Shown piece by piece: positions 1-6,265 of a DNA stretch of 14,163 nucleotides. Within the stretch, counting starts at the first letter, position 1; each line of letters opens with the position of its first letter. The translations under genes and the position numbers were made by a program. The DNA is taken from NCBI GenBank assembly GCA_050253255.1, contig JBFWJK010000080.1:1-14163 (forward strand), read 5' to 3'. Source of the DNA: JACKCP01 sp050253255. Its GTDB lineage: Bacteria; Desulfobacterota; Desulfobacteria; Desulfobacterales; JACKCP01. Under the pieces are notes generated by a model. It worked only from the letters and a program-made list of their open reading frames with translations. It did not search any database and was not told where the DNA came from.

Positions 1-63
1 ATGACTGACAGGTATGCAATAAACCTTTATAACAGAATTTTTATGCCTTCACCTCTTGTATAA
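1..63 (+). CDS. Possible C-terminal tail of an upstream gene (partial)
   Basis: Frame 1 is open from the window edge to a TAA at 61-63 and encodes about 20 residues ending in FMPSPLV. An ATG lies at position 1, so this could be a tiny complete ORF, but no ribosome binding site can be seen for it. The stop overlaps the Shine-Dalgarno AAGGAGA of the next gene, which is the spacing expected of a preceding operon member cut by the window. I cannot name the protein from so few residues. Confidence 0.35.
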   Translation: MTDRYAINLYNRIFMPSPLV

Positions 64-72
64 GGAGATATT

Positions 73-681
73 TTGGATTTTTTAAGTATTGATATTTCAG
101 ATGAAGATAAGAAGCTTTTCTTTGAGAGGCTTGAGCATATTTATCAGGAAATGGAAAAAAGGTATTCGATTGTAGCGGATGCACTTGATTTTACTTGTGC
201 GGGGTGTAATGACAACTGCTGTTATACACATTTCAGGCACCATACATTGATAGAGTTTTTATTTCTGGCAGAAGGTATTAACTCCCTCGATCATGATCTT
301 CGGGCAGAAATTGTGCAAAAAGCTTCCGAGGTTGTATCAAAAACTTCTGAAGCAGAAAAAAAGGGTCTTAAAATAAGAATTTTATGCCCTCTAAACAGGG
401 ACGGTCTCTGTGTTCTGTACAGACACAGGCTTATGATCTGCCGTCTTCACGGGACTGCACATTATTTTGACAGTCCAAAAGGGAGGGTGGAGGGTCCCGG
501 ATGTTTCAGGTTTGAAGAGCTTTCAGAGGGAAAGAAAAAAGTTCCGATGCTTGACAGAACAGATATATACAGAAATCTTGCATTTCTTGAAATGGATTTG
601 AGGAAAAAAACCGGGTATGGCTTTAAATTCAAGCATTCAATTGCAGAAATGGTATCAGGGGCGTTTGGTGGTCTGAAATGA
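73..681 (+). CDS. YkgJ-family cysteine-cluster (putative Zn/Fe-binding) protein, 202 aa
   Basis: The protein has the YkgJ-type metal-site pattern: Cys42, Cys45 and the pair Cys49-Cys50 (CxxCxxxCC), then Cys105, Cys113, Cys123 in a CxLYRHRLMICR segment, and Cys144. The family is annotated as zinc- or iron-chelating from its conserved cysteines, and its cellular role is poorly known. Here the usual YxxRPxxCRxFP motif is changed to YRHRLMICRLHG, so this is the most divergent of the three family members in the window. The start is a TTG at 73, placed 4-5 bases after a strong AAGGAGA. No signal peptide or membrane segment is visible, so it is probably cytoplasmic. Its TGA overlaps the ATG of the next gene (ATGA), indicating translational coupling and a shared transcript. 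The family call is good; a specific function is not supported. Confidence 0.8.
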   Translation: MDFLSIDISDEDKKLFFERLEHIYQEMEKRYSIVADALDFTCAGCNDNCCYTHFRHHTLIEFLFLAEGINSLDHDLRAEIVQKASEVVSKTSEAEKKGLKIRILCPLNRDGLCVLYRHRLMICRLHGTAHYFDSPKGRVEGPGCFRFEELSEGKKKVPMLDRTDIYRNLAFLEMDLRKKTGYGFKFKHSIAEMVSGAFGGLK

Positions 682-1463
682 AAATTTTTGAAAAATCTGA
701 CGAACTGACAAAAAGAGGAACTGTTCTTGAAGACGGCGACATATTCAGTTTTGACTGCAACCCGGGTGTTTCCTGTTTTAATAAATGCTGCAGAAATCTT
801 AACCTTTTCCTGTATCCCCATGACATAATCATGCTCAGAAAAAAACTTGGTATAAGTTCTGGTGAGTTTATTGAACAATATACAGAGGCTGTGCTTCCAA
901 AAGGCCAGTATTTTCCTGAGGTTCTGCTTAGAATGTCTGATAATGAAGAACAGACATGTCCGTTTCTTTCCGGGGAAGGGTGCAGCGTCTACACTCACAG
1001 ACCTGATTCCTGCAGGAATTTTCCTGTGGAGCACGGGGTTGTATATAATGAGAGGGGGATTATTGAAAAGCAGGTTCATCTCTTCAGACCTCCTGATTTC
1101 TGTCAGGGGAGATTTGAAGAGAAAAGGCATACTCTTTTGTCCTGGTCTCAGGATCAGAAATCTGAGCTTACAAATAAAATGACTCTTTTGTGGAGTGAAA
1201 CAGCCAAATATTTTTATTCCGATATATGGGGCGGAGAAGGTCCCTACGGAAAAAAAGCCAGGATGGTTTTTATGGCTGCATATAATATAGACAGTTTCAG
1301 GGATTTTGTCTTTAACAGCAGTTTTCTTAAAAGGTATAAAGTGAAAAAAAATATTCAGATGAGAATAAAGACTGATGACGAGGCTATGCTGAAGTTTGCC
1401 TTTGAATGGATAGGCTTTTTTGCTCTGGGTCTCAAAACAGAGCTTATTAAACTGAAAAACTAG
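678..1463 (+). CDS. YkgJ-family cysteine-cluster protein, 261 aa
   Basis: The N-terminal half carries the complete YkgJ signature: Cys27, Cys33, Cys37-Cys38 (CNPGVSCFNKCC), a following helix of the form LYPHDIIML, then Cys94, Cys102 and Cys112 in CPFL...GCSVYTHRPDSCRNFP, and Cys142. These cysteines are thought to chelate an iron or zinc centre; no reaction is established for the family. The C-terminal half (about 150-261) is rich in aromatic and basic residues without a motif I recognise and has no convincing membrane helix. The gene starts inside the stop of the preceding YkgJ gene (4-bp ATGA overlap), so the two are coupled. It resembles the minus-strand YkgJ gene ending at 2386 more than its immediate neighbour, sharing the CxPxxxCxxxCC spacing and the PHD/GYD-I-ML segment, which suggests paralogy. 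Confidence 0.85.
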   Translation: MKIFEKSDELTKRGTVLEDGDIFSFDCNPGVSCFNKCCRNLNLFLYPHDIIMLRKKLGISSGEFIEQYTEAVLPKGQYFPEVLLRMSDNEEQTCPFLSGEGCSVYTHRPDSCRNFPVEHGVVYNERGIIEKQVHLFRPPDFCQGRFEEKRHTLLSWSQDQKSELTNKMTLLWSETAKYFYSDIWGGEGPYGKKARMVFMAAYNIDSFRDFVFNSSFLKRYKVKKNIQMRIKTDDEAMLKFAFEWIGFFALGLKTELIKLKN

Positions 1464-1468
1464 CTGTT

Positions 1469-1513
1469 CTTGTCAGTCTTGTCAGTCTTGTCAGTCTTGT
1501 CAGTCTTGTCAGT
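1469..1513 (+). repeat. 9-bp tandem repeat, five perfect copies
   Basis: The unit CTTGTCAGT is repeated five times without a mismatch (1469-1477, 1478-1486, 1487-1495, 1496-1504, 1505-1513). It starts six bases after the stop codon of the plus-strand YkgJ gene, in the gap between two convergent genes. The unit is a multiple of three, so open frames run through it by chance; there is no sign that it is translated. Function unknown. Such arrays are prone to length change by slippage. Confidence 0.95.
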
Positions 1514-1536
1514 GCCGGGTGTTATCAGAACCCGGC
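1514..1536. other. GC-rich hairpin between convergent genes
   Basis: GCCGGGT (1514-1520) and ACCCGGC (1530-1536) form a perfect 7-bp stem with a 9-base loop, directly after the tandem repeat and between the convergent YkgJ and SDR genes. Neither strand has a T-run after it, so it is not a standard intrinsic terminator. It could still slow polymerase, or protect the 3' end of either transcript. Confidence 0.5.
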
Positions 1537-1573
1537 AGGATCTCCGGATATCTGTGGCGGGTAAAAGCCTGGC

Positions 1574-2410
1574 TTATTCCACACCCGGAGGCATTGGAGG
1601 GATTTTTTCTCCTCCGAGAACATACCCTCCGTCAAGTCTTATGGTTGCTCCTGTCATGAAGGGGGCGTCATGAATAATAAAGTTGACGGCTTTTAGTATG
1701 TCTGAAATTTTACCTGTTCTTTTTGCCAGTGTGTGTTCTATCAGGGATTGTCTTTCCTTTTCGGACAGAAGTCCCCATCCTCTTGTTGAGGGCCCGTGGC
1801 GTGTTTCCATGAAACCAAGCATAATTTCATTTACTCTTACGTTGGGAGCGAGGAGTCTTGCCCAGGTTTCAGTGAAAACTGAGACTCCCCTGCTTGCAGC
1901 ACAGTAACCGTCGTTAAATATAAGCCCTGCAGGGCCTGTTCTTCCTGTTATTGATGCTATTGATGAAAAGTTAATTATACACCCGTCTTCGCTTTTCTTT
2001 ATGTGAGGAAAAAGAGAGTCGAAGATAAACTGCTTTGCCCTCAATGTGGTTTCCTGTTCAAGATCCCATTGTTTTGGGTTGTATTTCCCATGAACAACGG
2101 GCATTCCGCCTCTTTCAATGTTGTTGATAAAAATATCGGTTTTTTTATGAAGGTTAATAACCTCATCAATCATTGAGGGGATTTTTTCTGTATCCCGCAG
2201 GTCTATACTGTGAAGGGAGTAGCTGCCGCCTGTGCTGTCAAGTATTTTTCTGAGCGTATCAAGCTCTTCCAGCCAGTCAAAATATGTCACGGCAACAGAA
2301 CAGCCCTGGCTTAAGAGATTTCTTGCTATCTCCCTGCCTATTCCTTTTATGCCCCCAAGAACAAGTGCGGATTTATTTTTCAGTTTTACAGCAGCTGGCT
2401 TCTTGTCCAT
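1574..2410 (-). CDS. Short-chain dehydrogenase/reductase (SDR) family protein, atypical active site, 278 aa
   Basis: The Rossmann fold is clear: a glycine-rich nucleotide loop GGIKGIGRE (19-27), DL at 70-71, NN at 96-97 (in place of NNAG), a catalytic-type serine at 149/150 in NFSSIAS, Tyr169, and a typical C-terminal TGATIRLDGGY near residue 255. It resembles the FabG/enoyl-ACP-reductase-like branch, which uses NAD(P)H on carbonyl or enoyl substrates. The YxxxK motif is abnormal: residues 169-173 read YCAAS, followed by Arg174, so the lysine that lowers the tyrosine pKa is missing. It may be inactive, may use another residue, or may have a non-catalytic role. The start ATG at 2408-2410 has AGGTG about 7 bases upstream and lies inside the end of the upstream YkgJ gene (25-bp overlap), so the two are very likely co-transcribed. 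The substrate cannot be predicted. Confidence 0.85.
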   Translation of the reverse strand: MDKKPAAVKLKNKSALVLGGIKGIGREIARNLLSQGCSVAVTYFDWLEELDTLRKILDSTGGSYSLHSIDLRDTEKIPSMIDEVINLHKKTDIFINNIERGGMPVVHGKYNPKQWDLEQETTLRAKQFIFDSLFPHIKKSEDGCIINFSSIASITGRTGPAGLIFNDGYCAASRGVSVFTETWARLLAPNVRVNEIMLGFMETRHGPSTRGWGLLSEKERQSLIEHTLAKRTGKISDILKAVNFIIHDAPFMTGATIRLDGGYVLGGEKIPPMPPGVE

Positions 2411-3087
2411 GTCACACCTGTTTTGAAAAGCATAAGCGGGTTTTCTTCAAGCAGTTTTATGTCTGCGGGCTGAGACAGGATTATTTTTCCCGTTTTAAGT
2501 TCTTCAAGGAAAATATCCAGATTGTAGCAGCCCTTTATAAAGAGTTCTCTCTCGTTTTTATCTGGTTTAAGTCCTTTTGAAGTATAGTCGAGAATGAAAT
2601 TCATAAAAAAATCACTGGCTTCAATGTAGCTGCCTGCATTCTGGTCTTCCAGCCAGTCAGAAACAGACATGGGGGAGCCTTTGCCGAATCCGGTACACTG
2701 CTCTTCATTGATAACGGCGTAGTGCTCGATGAGGCGTCCGCTTCTCTTGTCTTTGCTTACGCCTCTTGCTACCGGATAAAGCCTGCATGAAAGAGGTCTT
2801 GCCTCGTAAACGGTGCACTTTTTATCAAGAAGGATGCAGGCGTTGTCCATGTCCGGCTGCTCAAAAAGTGAAATAACAGGTATATGTGTCTGCTTTCCTG
2901 TATAGGTGAAAGTGTAGCGTTTTAAAAATTTTTCTGTCGTCATGTCTTTGAATCTTGAAAGCATGAGAATGTCGTAACCTGTCAGGGTTTGATTTATTCC
3001 GCAGCAGCACAGATTGCCGCAGTTCGAATCGGGGGTGCATCCGAAAAGCATGTCGTCAGTTTTGCTTATGGGGTCTATTGAGGGCAT
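2386..3087 (-). CDS. YkgJ-family cysteine-cluster protein, 233 aa
   Basis: The third YkgJ-type protein in the window. Cys17, Cys23 and Cys27-Cys28 with an extra Cys29 (CTPDSNCGNLCCC), a GYDILML helix, then Cys84, Cys91 and Cys101 in CILLDKKCTVYEARPLSCRLYP, and Cys131, form the expected metal-binding set. The open frame extends 22 codons further (to 3153), but the ATG at 3085-3087 is preferred: it has AAGGT upstream and places the cysteine motif near the N-terminus, as in the family. No signal peptide or membrane helix is seen. It overlaps the start of the SDR-like gene downstream, which makes a two-gene unit convergent with the plus-strand YkgJ pair. Function is not known; a metal-dependent partner role for the SDR-like protein is only a guess from gene order. 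Confidence 0.85.
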   Translation of the reverse strand: MPSIDPISKTDDMLFGCTPDSNCGNLCCCGINQTLTGYDILMLSRFKDMTTEKFLKRYTFTYTGKQTHIPVISLFEQPDMDNACILLDKKCTVYEARPLSCRLYPVARGVSKDKRSGRLIEHYAVINEEQCTGFGKGSPMSVSDWLEDQNAGSYIEASDFFMNFILDYTSKGLKPDKNERELFIKGCYNLDIFLEELKTGKIILSQPADIKLLEENPLMLFKTGVTWTRSQLL

Positions 3088-3126
3088 AATATTACCTTGC
3101 TGATTAAGTTGTTTAATTGAAGTCTG

Positions 3127-3153
3127 AATATAACAATTAGTGAAATACTTCAA
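3127..3153 (-). promoter_or_regulatory. Candidate promoter for the minus-strand YkgJ-SDR unit
   Basis: Read on the minus strand, TTGAAG (3153-3148) is followed after 15 bases by TATATT (3132-3127), or after 17 bases by TATTCA. It lies 40-65 bases upstream of the chosen ATG at 3087. The match is moderate and the 15-base spacer is short, so this is tentative. Confidence 0.3.
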
Positions 3154-3344
3154 CCTGAATTCATCTGGAAGGTTTTTGTTTTCACAGGACAGGTGTGGGA
3201 GATACGGCTGTTTTCAGGTCTCAGTATCATGAATCTCTGCTGTATTTGTCTGCGGGCAAAGGTTTTGTGTATCGGTTTTATTCACTTTTGAGATGTAAAT
3301 GCCTGAAGAGGCTTTGATTTTGAAAAAGGGCGTTTTAAAAAGTC

Positions 3345-3373
3345 TTGACAACCATTATGGCTGGTGTTAACGT
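3345..3373 (+). promoter_or_regulatory. Candidate distal promoter for aprBA
   Basis: TTGACA at 3345-3350 is a perfect sigma-70 -35 box. At 17 bases spacing the -10 position reads TAACGT (3368-3373), which is only a half match, with GTGT just in front. If used it would give an apr transcript with a leader of about 180 bases. Weak evidence. Confidence 0.25.
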
Positions 3374-3489
3374 CGCAAATTATCTGTGGGAAGGTATCCG
3401 GAAAATATTTGAAATCTGTGACTGCTAATGTTCAATTTTGTCAGTGGATCCGGTGGTTTATTCAGTATGAGATAAACCTTATAAAAATT

Positions 3490-3507
3490 ACAATGCATAA
3501 GCATTGT
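3490..3507. promoter_or_regulatory. 18-bp palindrome, possible operator upstream of aprB
   Basis: ACAATGCATAAGCATTGT is a perfect inverted repeat: two 7-base half-sites around ATAA. It sits about 55 bases upstream of the aprB start. Its right half overlaps a possible -35 element (TTGTTA, 3504-3509), the position expected for a dimeric transcription factor controlling the operon. It does not fit the Rex-type TTGTGAA/TTCACAA pattern known to control sulfate reduction genes in Desulfovibrio. The regulator is unknown. Confidence 0.45.
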
Positions 3508-3534
3508 TAGTATAGGGTGAATTGTTTGTATAAA
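3504..3534 (+). promoter_or_regulatory. Candidate proximal promoter for aprBA
   Basis: TTGTTA (3504-3509) and TATAAA (3529-3534) are separated by 19 bases, slightly long. The -10-like box lies about 25 bases before the aprB ATG and just ahead of the GGAGGT ribosome binding site at 3547-3552. It overlaps the palindrome at 3490-3507. It is plausible but unproven; another TATAAA at 3480-3485 could serve instead. Confidence 0.35.
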
Positions 3535-3559
3535 ACGTTAATGAATGGAGGTATTGTAA

Positions 3560-4003
3560 ATGCCAAGTTTTGTAATTGCAGAAAAATGCGATGGGTGCAA
3601 GGGCGGCGAAAAGACAGCTTGTATGTATATCTGCCCCAACGACCTTATGGTTCTAGACCCGAATGAAATGAAAGCTTACAACCAGGAACCTGATGCATGC
3701 TGGGAATGTTTCTCATGTATCAAAATATGCCCAAACCAGGCTATTGGTGTTCGTGGTTATTCTGACTTTGTTCCTATGGGTTCGGACCTTGTTCCTATGA
3801 TGGGTACAGAAGACATCATGTGGACATGTAAATTCCGTAACGGTAATGTTAAGCGTTTCAAGTTCCCAATCAGAACTACTTCTGAAGGAAGTGCAAACGC
3901 ATATGCAGATCTTAAAGGCGATGATCTTGATTCAGAACTTCTTGCAACTGAAACAGGAAAAGCTCTTGTAGCTCCAATTGAAGCTCCTGTTTGGAAGCAG
4001 TGA
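3560..4003 (+). CDS. aprB: Adenylylsulfate (APS) reductase, beta subunit
   Basis: AprB is the iron-sulfur subunit of dissimilatory APS reductase, which reduces adenosine 5'-phosphosulfate to sulfite and AMP in the cytoplasm. The 147-residue protein begins directly with a two-cluster ferredoxin domain: Cys10, Cys13, Cys21, Cys25-Pro, then Cys47, Cys50, Cys53 and Cys57-Pro, enough for two [4Fe-4S] clusters. The insertion between Cys13 and Cys21 (KGGEKTA) is typical of AprB. Trp48, between the clusters, matches the tryptophan described in the Archaeoglobus fulgidus enzyme as an electron relay towards the FAD. The C-terminal part (about 70-147) is the extended segment and tail that wraps around AprA. 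The start is set by GGAGGT at 3547-3552. The gene is followed after 76 bases by aprA, giving the usual aprBA order. Confidence 0.97.
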   Translation: MPSFVIAEKCDGCKGGEKTACMYICPNDLMVLDPNEMKAYNQEPDACWECFSCIKICPNQAIGVRGYSDFVPMGSDLVPMMGTEDIMWTCKFRNGNVKRFKFPIRTTSEGSANAYADLKGDDLDSELLATETGKALVAPIEAPVWKQ

Positions 4004-4079
4004 TTTATCTGAAAATTTGTTTTGATTTGGCGAAATTTAGTTAGATTGAAAATATCCTTTACATCTAAGGAGGAAATAG

Positions 4080-6056
4080 ATGGCATTACCAAATAAAGCA
4101 CACGGTGAACTTAAGTGTGTAGAAACCCCAGAAGTAAAAGAACATGACGTAGATATTCTTATCGTCGGCGGTGGTATGGCTGCATGCGGTACTGCTTTTG
4201 AAATCAAAAAGTGGGCTGATGATGATATGAAGATCCTTTTGGTTGATAAAGCTGCTATGGAAAGATCCGGTGCTGTTGCTCAGGGCCTTTCAGCTATCAA
4301 CACTTATATTGGCGACAATACAGTTGACGACTATGTCCGCATGGTACGTAACGACCTTATGGGTATTGTTCGTGAAGACCTTATCTTCAACCTTGGCCGT
4401 CACGTTGACGACTCTGTACATCTTTTTGAAGAGTGGGGACTTCCAATCTGGAAAAAAGACGAAAACAATAAGAACCTAAACGGTAAGCAGGGTCTTAAAG
4501 TTGGTCTTCTTAAAGATGGTGCCAAGCCTGTTCGTACAGGTAAATGGCAGATCATGATCAACGGTGAATCTTACAAGAGAATCGTTGCTGAAGCAGCTAA
4601 AAAAGCTCTTGGCGAAGATAACATCATGGAAAGAATCTTCATTGTTGAACTTCTTAACGACAAGAACGAAGAAAACCGTATTTCAGGTGCTGTTGGTTTC
4701 TCAACACGTGAAAACGTTGTACATTACTTCAGAACTAACGCAATGATGGTTGCATGTGGTGGTGCTGTTAACATTTACCAGCCACGTTCAGTTGGTGAAG
4801 GTAAAGGCCGTGCATGGTACCCAGTATGGAACGCAGGTTCTACATATACAATGGCTCTAAGAGCAGGTGCTGAGCTTTCCATGATGGAAAACCGTTTCAC
4901 CCCGGCTCGTTTTAAAGATGGTTACGGACCTGTTGGAGCATGGTTCCTTCTTTTCAAAGCTCATCTTGAAAACTCTCTTGGTGAAAACTATGCTGCATCT
5001 CAGGCTGCAAAAGACGAACTTGCAAACTTTGCTCCTTACGGAACAGCTCCGATTACACCTACCTGTCTTCGTAACCACCTTATGCTTTTCGAAATGAAAG
5101 CAGGCCGTGGACCAATTACAATGACTACTCCTGAAGCTCTTGCAAAACTTGGCGAAACCATGGATAAAAAAGAGCTTAAGCACCTTGAAGCAGAAGCATG
5201 GGAAGACTTCCTTGATATGACATGCGGACAGGCTAACCTATGGTGTGCAACAAACACAGAGCCAGAGAAAAAAGAATCTGAAATTATGCCTACCGAACCT
5301 TACCTTCTAGGTTCTCACTCAGGATGCTGCGGTATCTGGGTATCAGGTCCAAATGAAGACTGGGTTCCTGAAGATTACAAGTGGGGCGACGGTGGAAAAG
5401 TTTATTCTCAGATGACAACTGTAAAAGGTCTTTTCACAGCTGCTGACGGTATCGGATGTTCAGGTCACAAATTCTCTTCTGGTTCACATGCTGAAGGTAG
5501 AATTGCTGCTAAGCAGATGGTTCGCTGGGTGAAAAATCACGCAGACTTCAAGCCTGAGCCAAACATGACTGCTCAGGAAGCTGCTGATATGGTTTGGAAG
5601 CCTGTTAAAACATGGTTTGCAAACAAAGATTACTCCACAATGGCAGACGTTAACCCTAAATACTGCAAGCCTGCTGGTATGACAATGCGTCTTATGAAAG
5701 CTACCAACGAGTACGGCGGTGGAGTTGCTACTTACTACCAGACAAACCAGAAAGCTCTTGAGCATCTAATGGAACTGTTCCAGATGATGAGAGAAGACTG
5801 TGAACTTCTTGCTGCTGGTGACCTTCATGAACTTATGAGATGCTGGGAGATCTTCCACAGAATTTACACTGTTGAGGCTCACACACGTCACATCATGTTC
5901 CGTAAAGAGTCAAGATTCCCAGGATTCTACTACAGAACAGACTATAACTTCCAGGATGATGAAAACTGGTTCTGTTTTGTAAACTCTTCTTACGATAAGA
6001 ACACCAATGAATGGTCAATGAAGAAAGTTCCTTACCACAGAATCATTCCAATGTAA
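4080..6056 (+). CDS. aprA: Adenylylsulfate (APS) reductase, alpha subunit
   Basis: AprA is the FAD-containing catalytic subunit, where APS sulfur forms an adduct with the flavin N5 and is released as sulfite plus AMP. The 658-residue length is normal. The FAD-binding Rossmann motif DILIVGGGMAACGT is at about 25-38, in the succinate dehydrogenase/fumarate reductase flavoprotein fold. The family-typical block ENRFTPARFKDGYGPVGAW contains Arg272 and Arg277, candidates for substrate sulfate binding. GSHSGCCGIWVSGP contains His413, which probably corresponds to the active-site histidine of the A. fulgidus enzyme. The C-terminus ends in the conserved FRKESRFPGFYYR and VPYHRIIPM segments. AAGGAGG at 4067-4073 fixes the start. 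Leucine codons are strongly biased to CTT and glycine to GGT, unlike the flanking accessory genes, consistent with very high expression. A strong terminator follows. Confidence 0.98.
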   Translation: MALPNKAHGELKCVETPEVKEHDVDILIVGGGMAACGTAFEIKKWADDDMKILLVDKAAMERSGAVAQGLSAINTYIGDNTVDDYVRMVRNDLMGIVREDLIFNLGRHVDDSVHLFEEWGLPIWKKDENNKNLNGKQGLKVGLLKDGAKPVRTGKWQIMINGESYKRIVAEAAKKALGEDNIMERIFIVELLNDKNEENRISGAVGFSTRENVVHYFRTNAMMVACGGAVNIYQPRSVGEGKGRAWYPVWNAGSTYTMALRAGAELSMMENRFTPARFKDGYGPVGAWFLLFKAHLENSLGENYAASQAAKDELANFAPYGTAPITPTCLRNHLMLFEMKAGRGPITMTTPEALAKLGETMDKKELKHLEAEAWEDFLDMTCGQANLWCATNTEPEKKESEIMPTEPYLLGSHSGCCGIWVSGPNEDWVPEDYKWGDGGKVYSQMTTVKGLFTAADGIGCSGHKFSSGSHAEGRIAAKQMVRWVKNHADFKPEPNMTAQEAADMVWKPVKTWFANKDYSTMADVNPKYCKPAGMTMRLMKATNEYGGGVATYYQTNQKALEHLMELFQMMREDCELLAAGDLHELMRCWEIFHRIYTVEAHTRHIMFRKESRFPGFYYRTDYNFQDDENWFCFVNSSYDKNTNEWSMKKVPYHRIIPM

Positions 6057-6103
6057 TTAACGAGGAAGTGATTTCGGTGGCAGGATGACCGGATAAAATA
6101 ATT

Positions 6104-6138
6104 ACCTCCAGGTTCTTTAGGGCCTGGAGGTTTTTATT
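6104..6138 (+). terminator. Intrinsic terminator of the aprBA operon
   Basis: ACCTCCAGG (6104-6112) and CCTGGAGGT (6123-6131) form a perfect 9-bp GC-rich stem with a 10-base loop, followed at once by a T-rich tract (6131-6138). It lies about 50 bases after the aprA stop and separates the apr transcript from qmo. Confidence 0.92.
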
Positions 6139-6153
6139 AATTTTGACCTGTGT

Positions 6154-6195
6154 TCATATTTTAGAGTGCAAAAAAATTTGTGTTTTAAAATATGA
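6154..6195. promoter_or_regulatory. 10-bp inverted repeat in the qmo leader
   Basis: TCATATTTTA (6154-6163) and TAAAATATGA (6186-6195) are perfect inverted copies separated by 22 bases, with further G-T pairs possible on both sides. It lies between the apr terminator and the qmoA ribosome binding site, where the qmo promoter must be. No T-run follows, so it is not a terminator. It may be a spaced operator or an RNA hairpin. I do not see a clear -35/-10 pair nearby; TTGACC at 6143-6148 lacks a good -10 at normal spacing. Confidence 0.45.
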
Positions 6196-6265
6196 GCATA
6201 GTGCGAAAAGCATAGGTGCAAGGATTGATCAAAAAGGTTTAAAACTTTAATCCAGGAGGAGTAGA

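Larger units (their letters stand above)
3088..3559. other. 472-bp non-coding divergent intergenic region upstream of aprB
   Basis: This stretch separates the divergent YkgJ-SDR unit and the aprBA operon. I find no convincing gene in it on either strand. It holds the minus-strand promoter candidate, an isolated perfect TTGACA at 3345-3350, an 18-bp palindrome at 3490-3507 and an AT-rich promoter-like segment close to aprB. It is long for a bacterial intergenic region and is the natural place for control of a highly expressed operon. Confidence 0.7.

Noticed and set aside
462..1130. Long minus-strand open frame (222 codons) across the two plus-strand YkgJ genes
   Set aside because: It lies antisense to two genes with clear cysteine motifs, has no recognisable domain, and is a shadow of their codon structure.
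1469..1513. CRISPR-like array
   Set aside because: The units are nine bases long and directly adjacent, with no spacers and no cas genes.
1514..1536. Intrinsic terminator between the convergent genes
   Set aside because: The stem is good, but neither strand has a following T-run, so it is listed only as a hairpin.
1470..1673. Open frame through the 9-bp repeat encoding repeated LSV units
   Set aside because: The period is a multiple of three, so any frame stays open; it runs antisense into the SDR gene and has no ribosome binding site.
3088..3153. 22-codon N-terminal extension of the minus-strand YkgJ protein
   Set aside because: The internal ATG at 3085-3087 has a ribosome binding site and gives the normal distance to the first cysteine.
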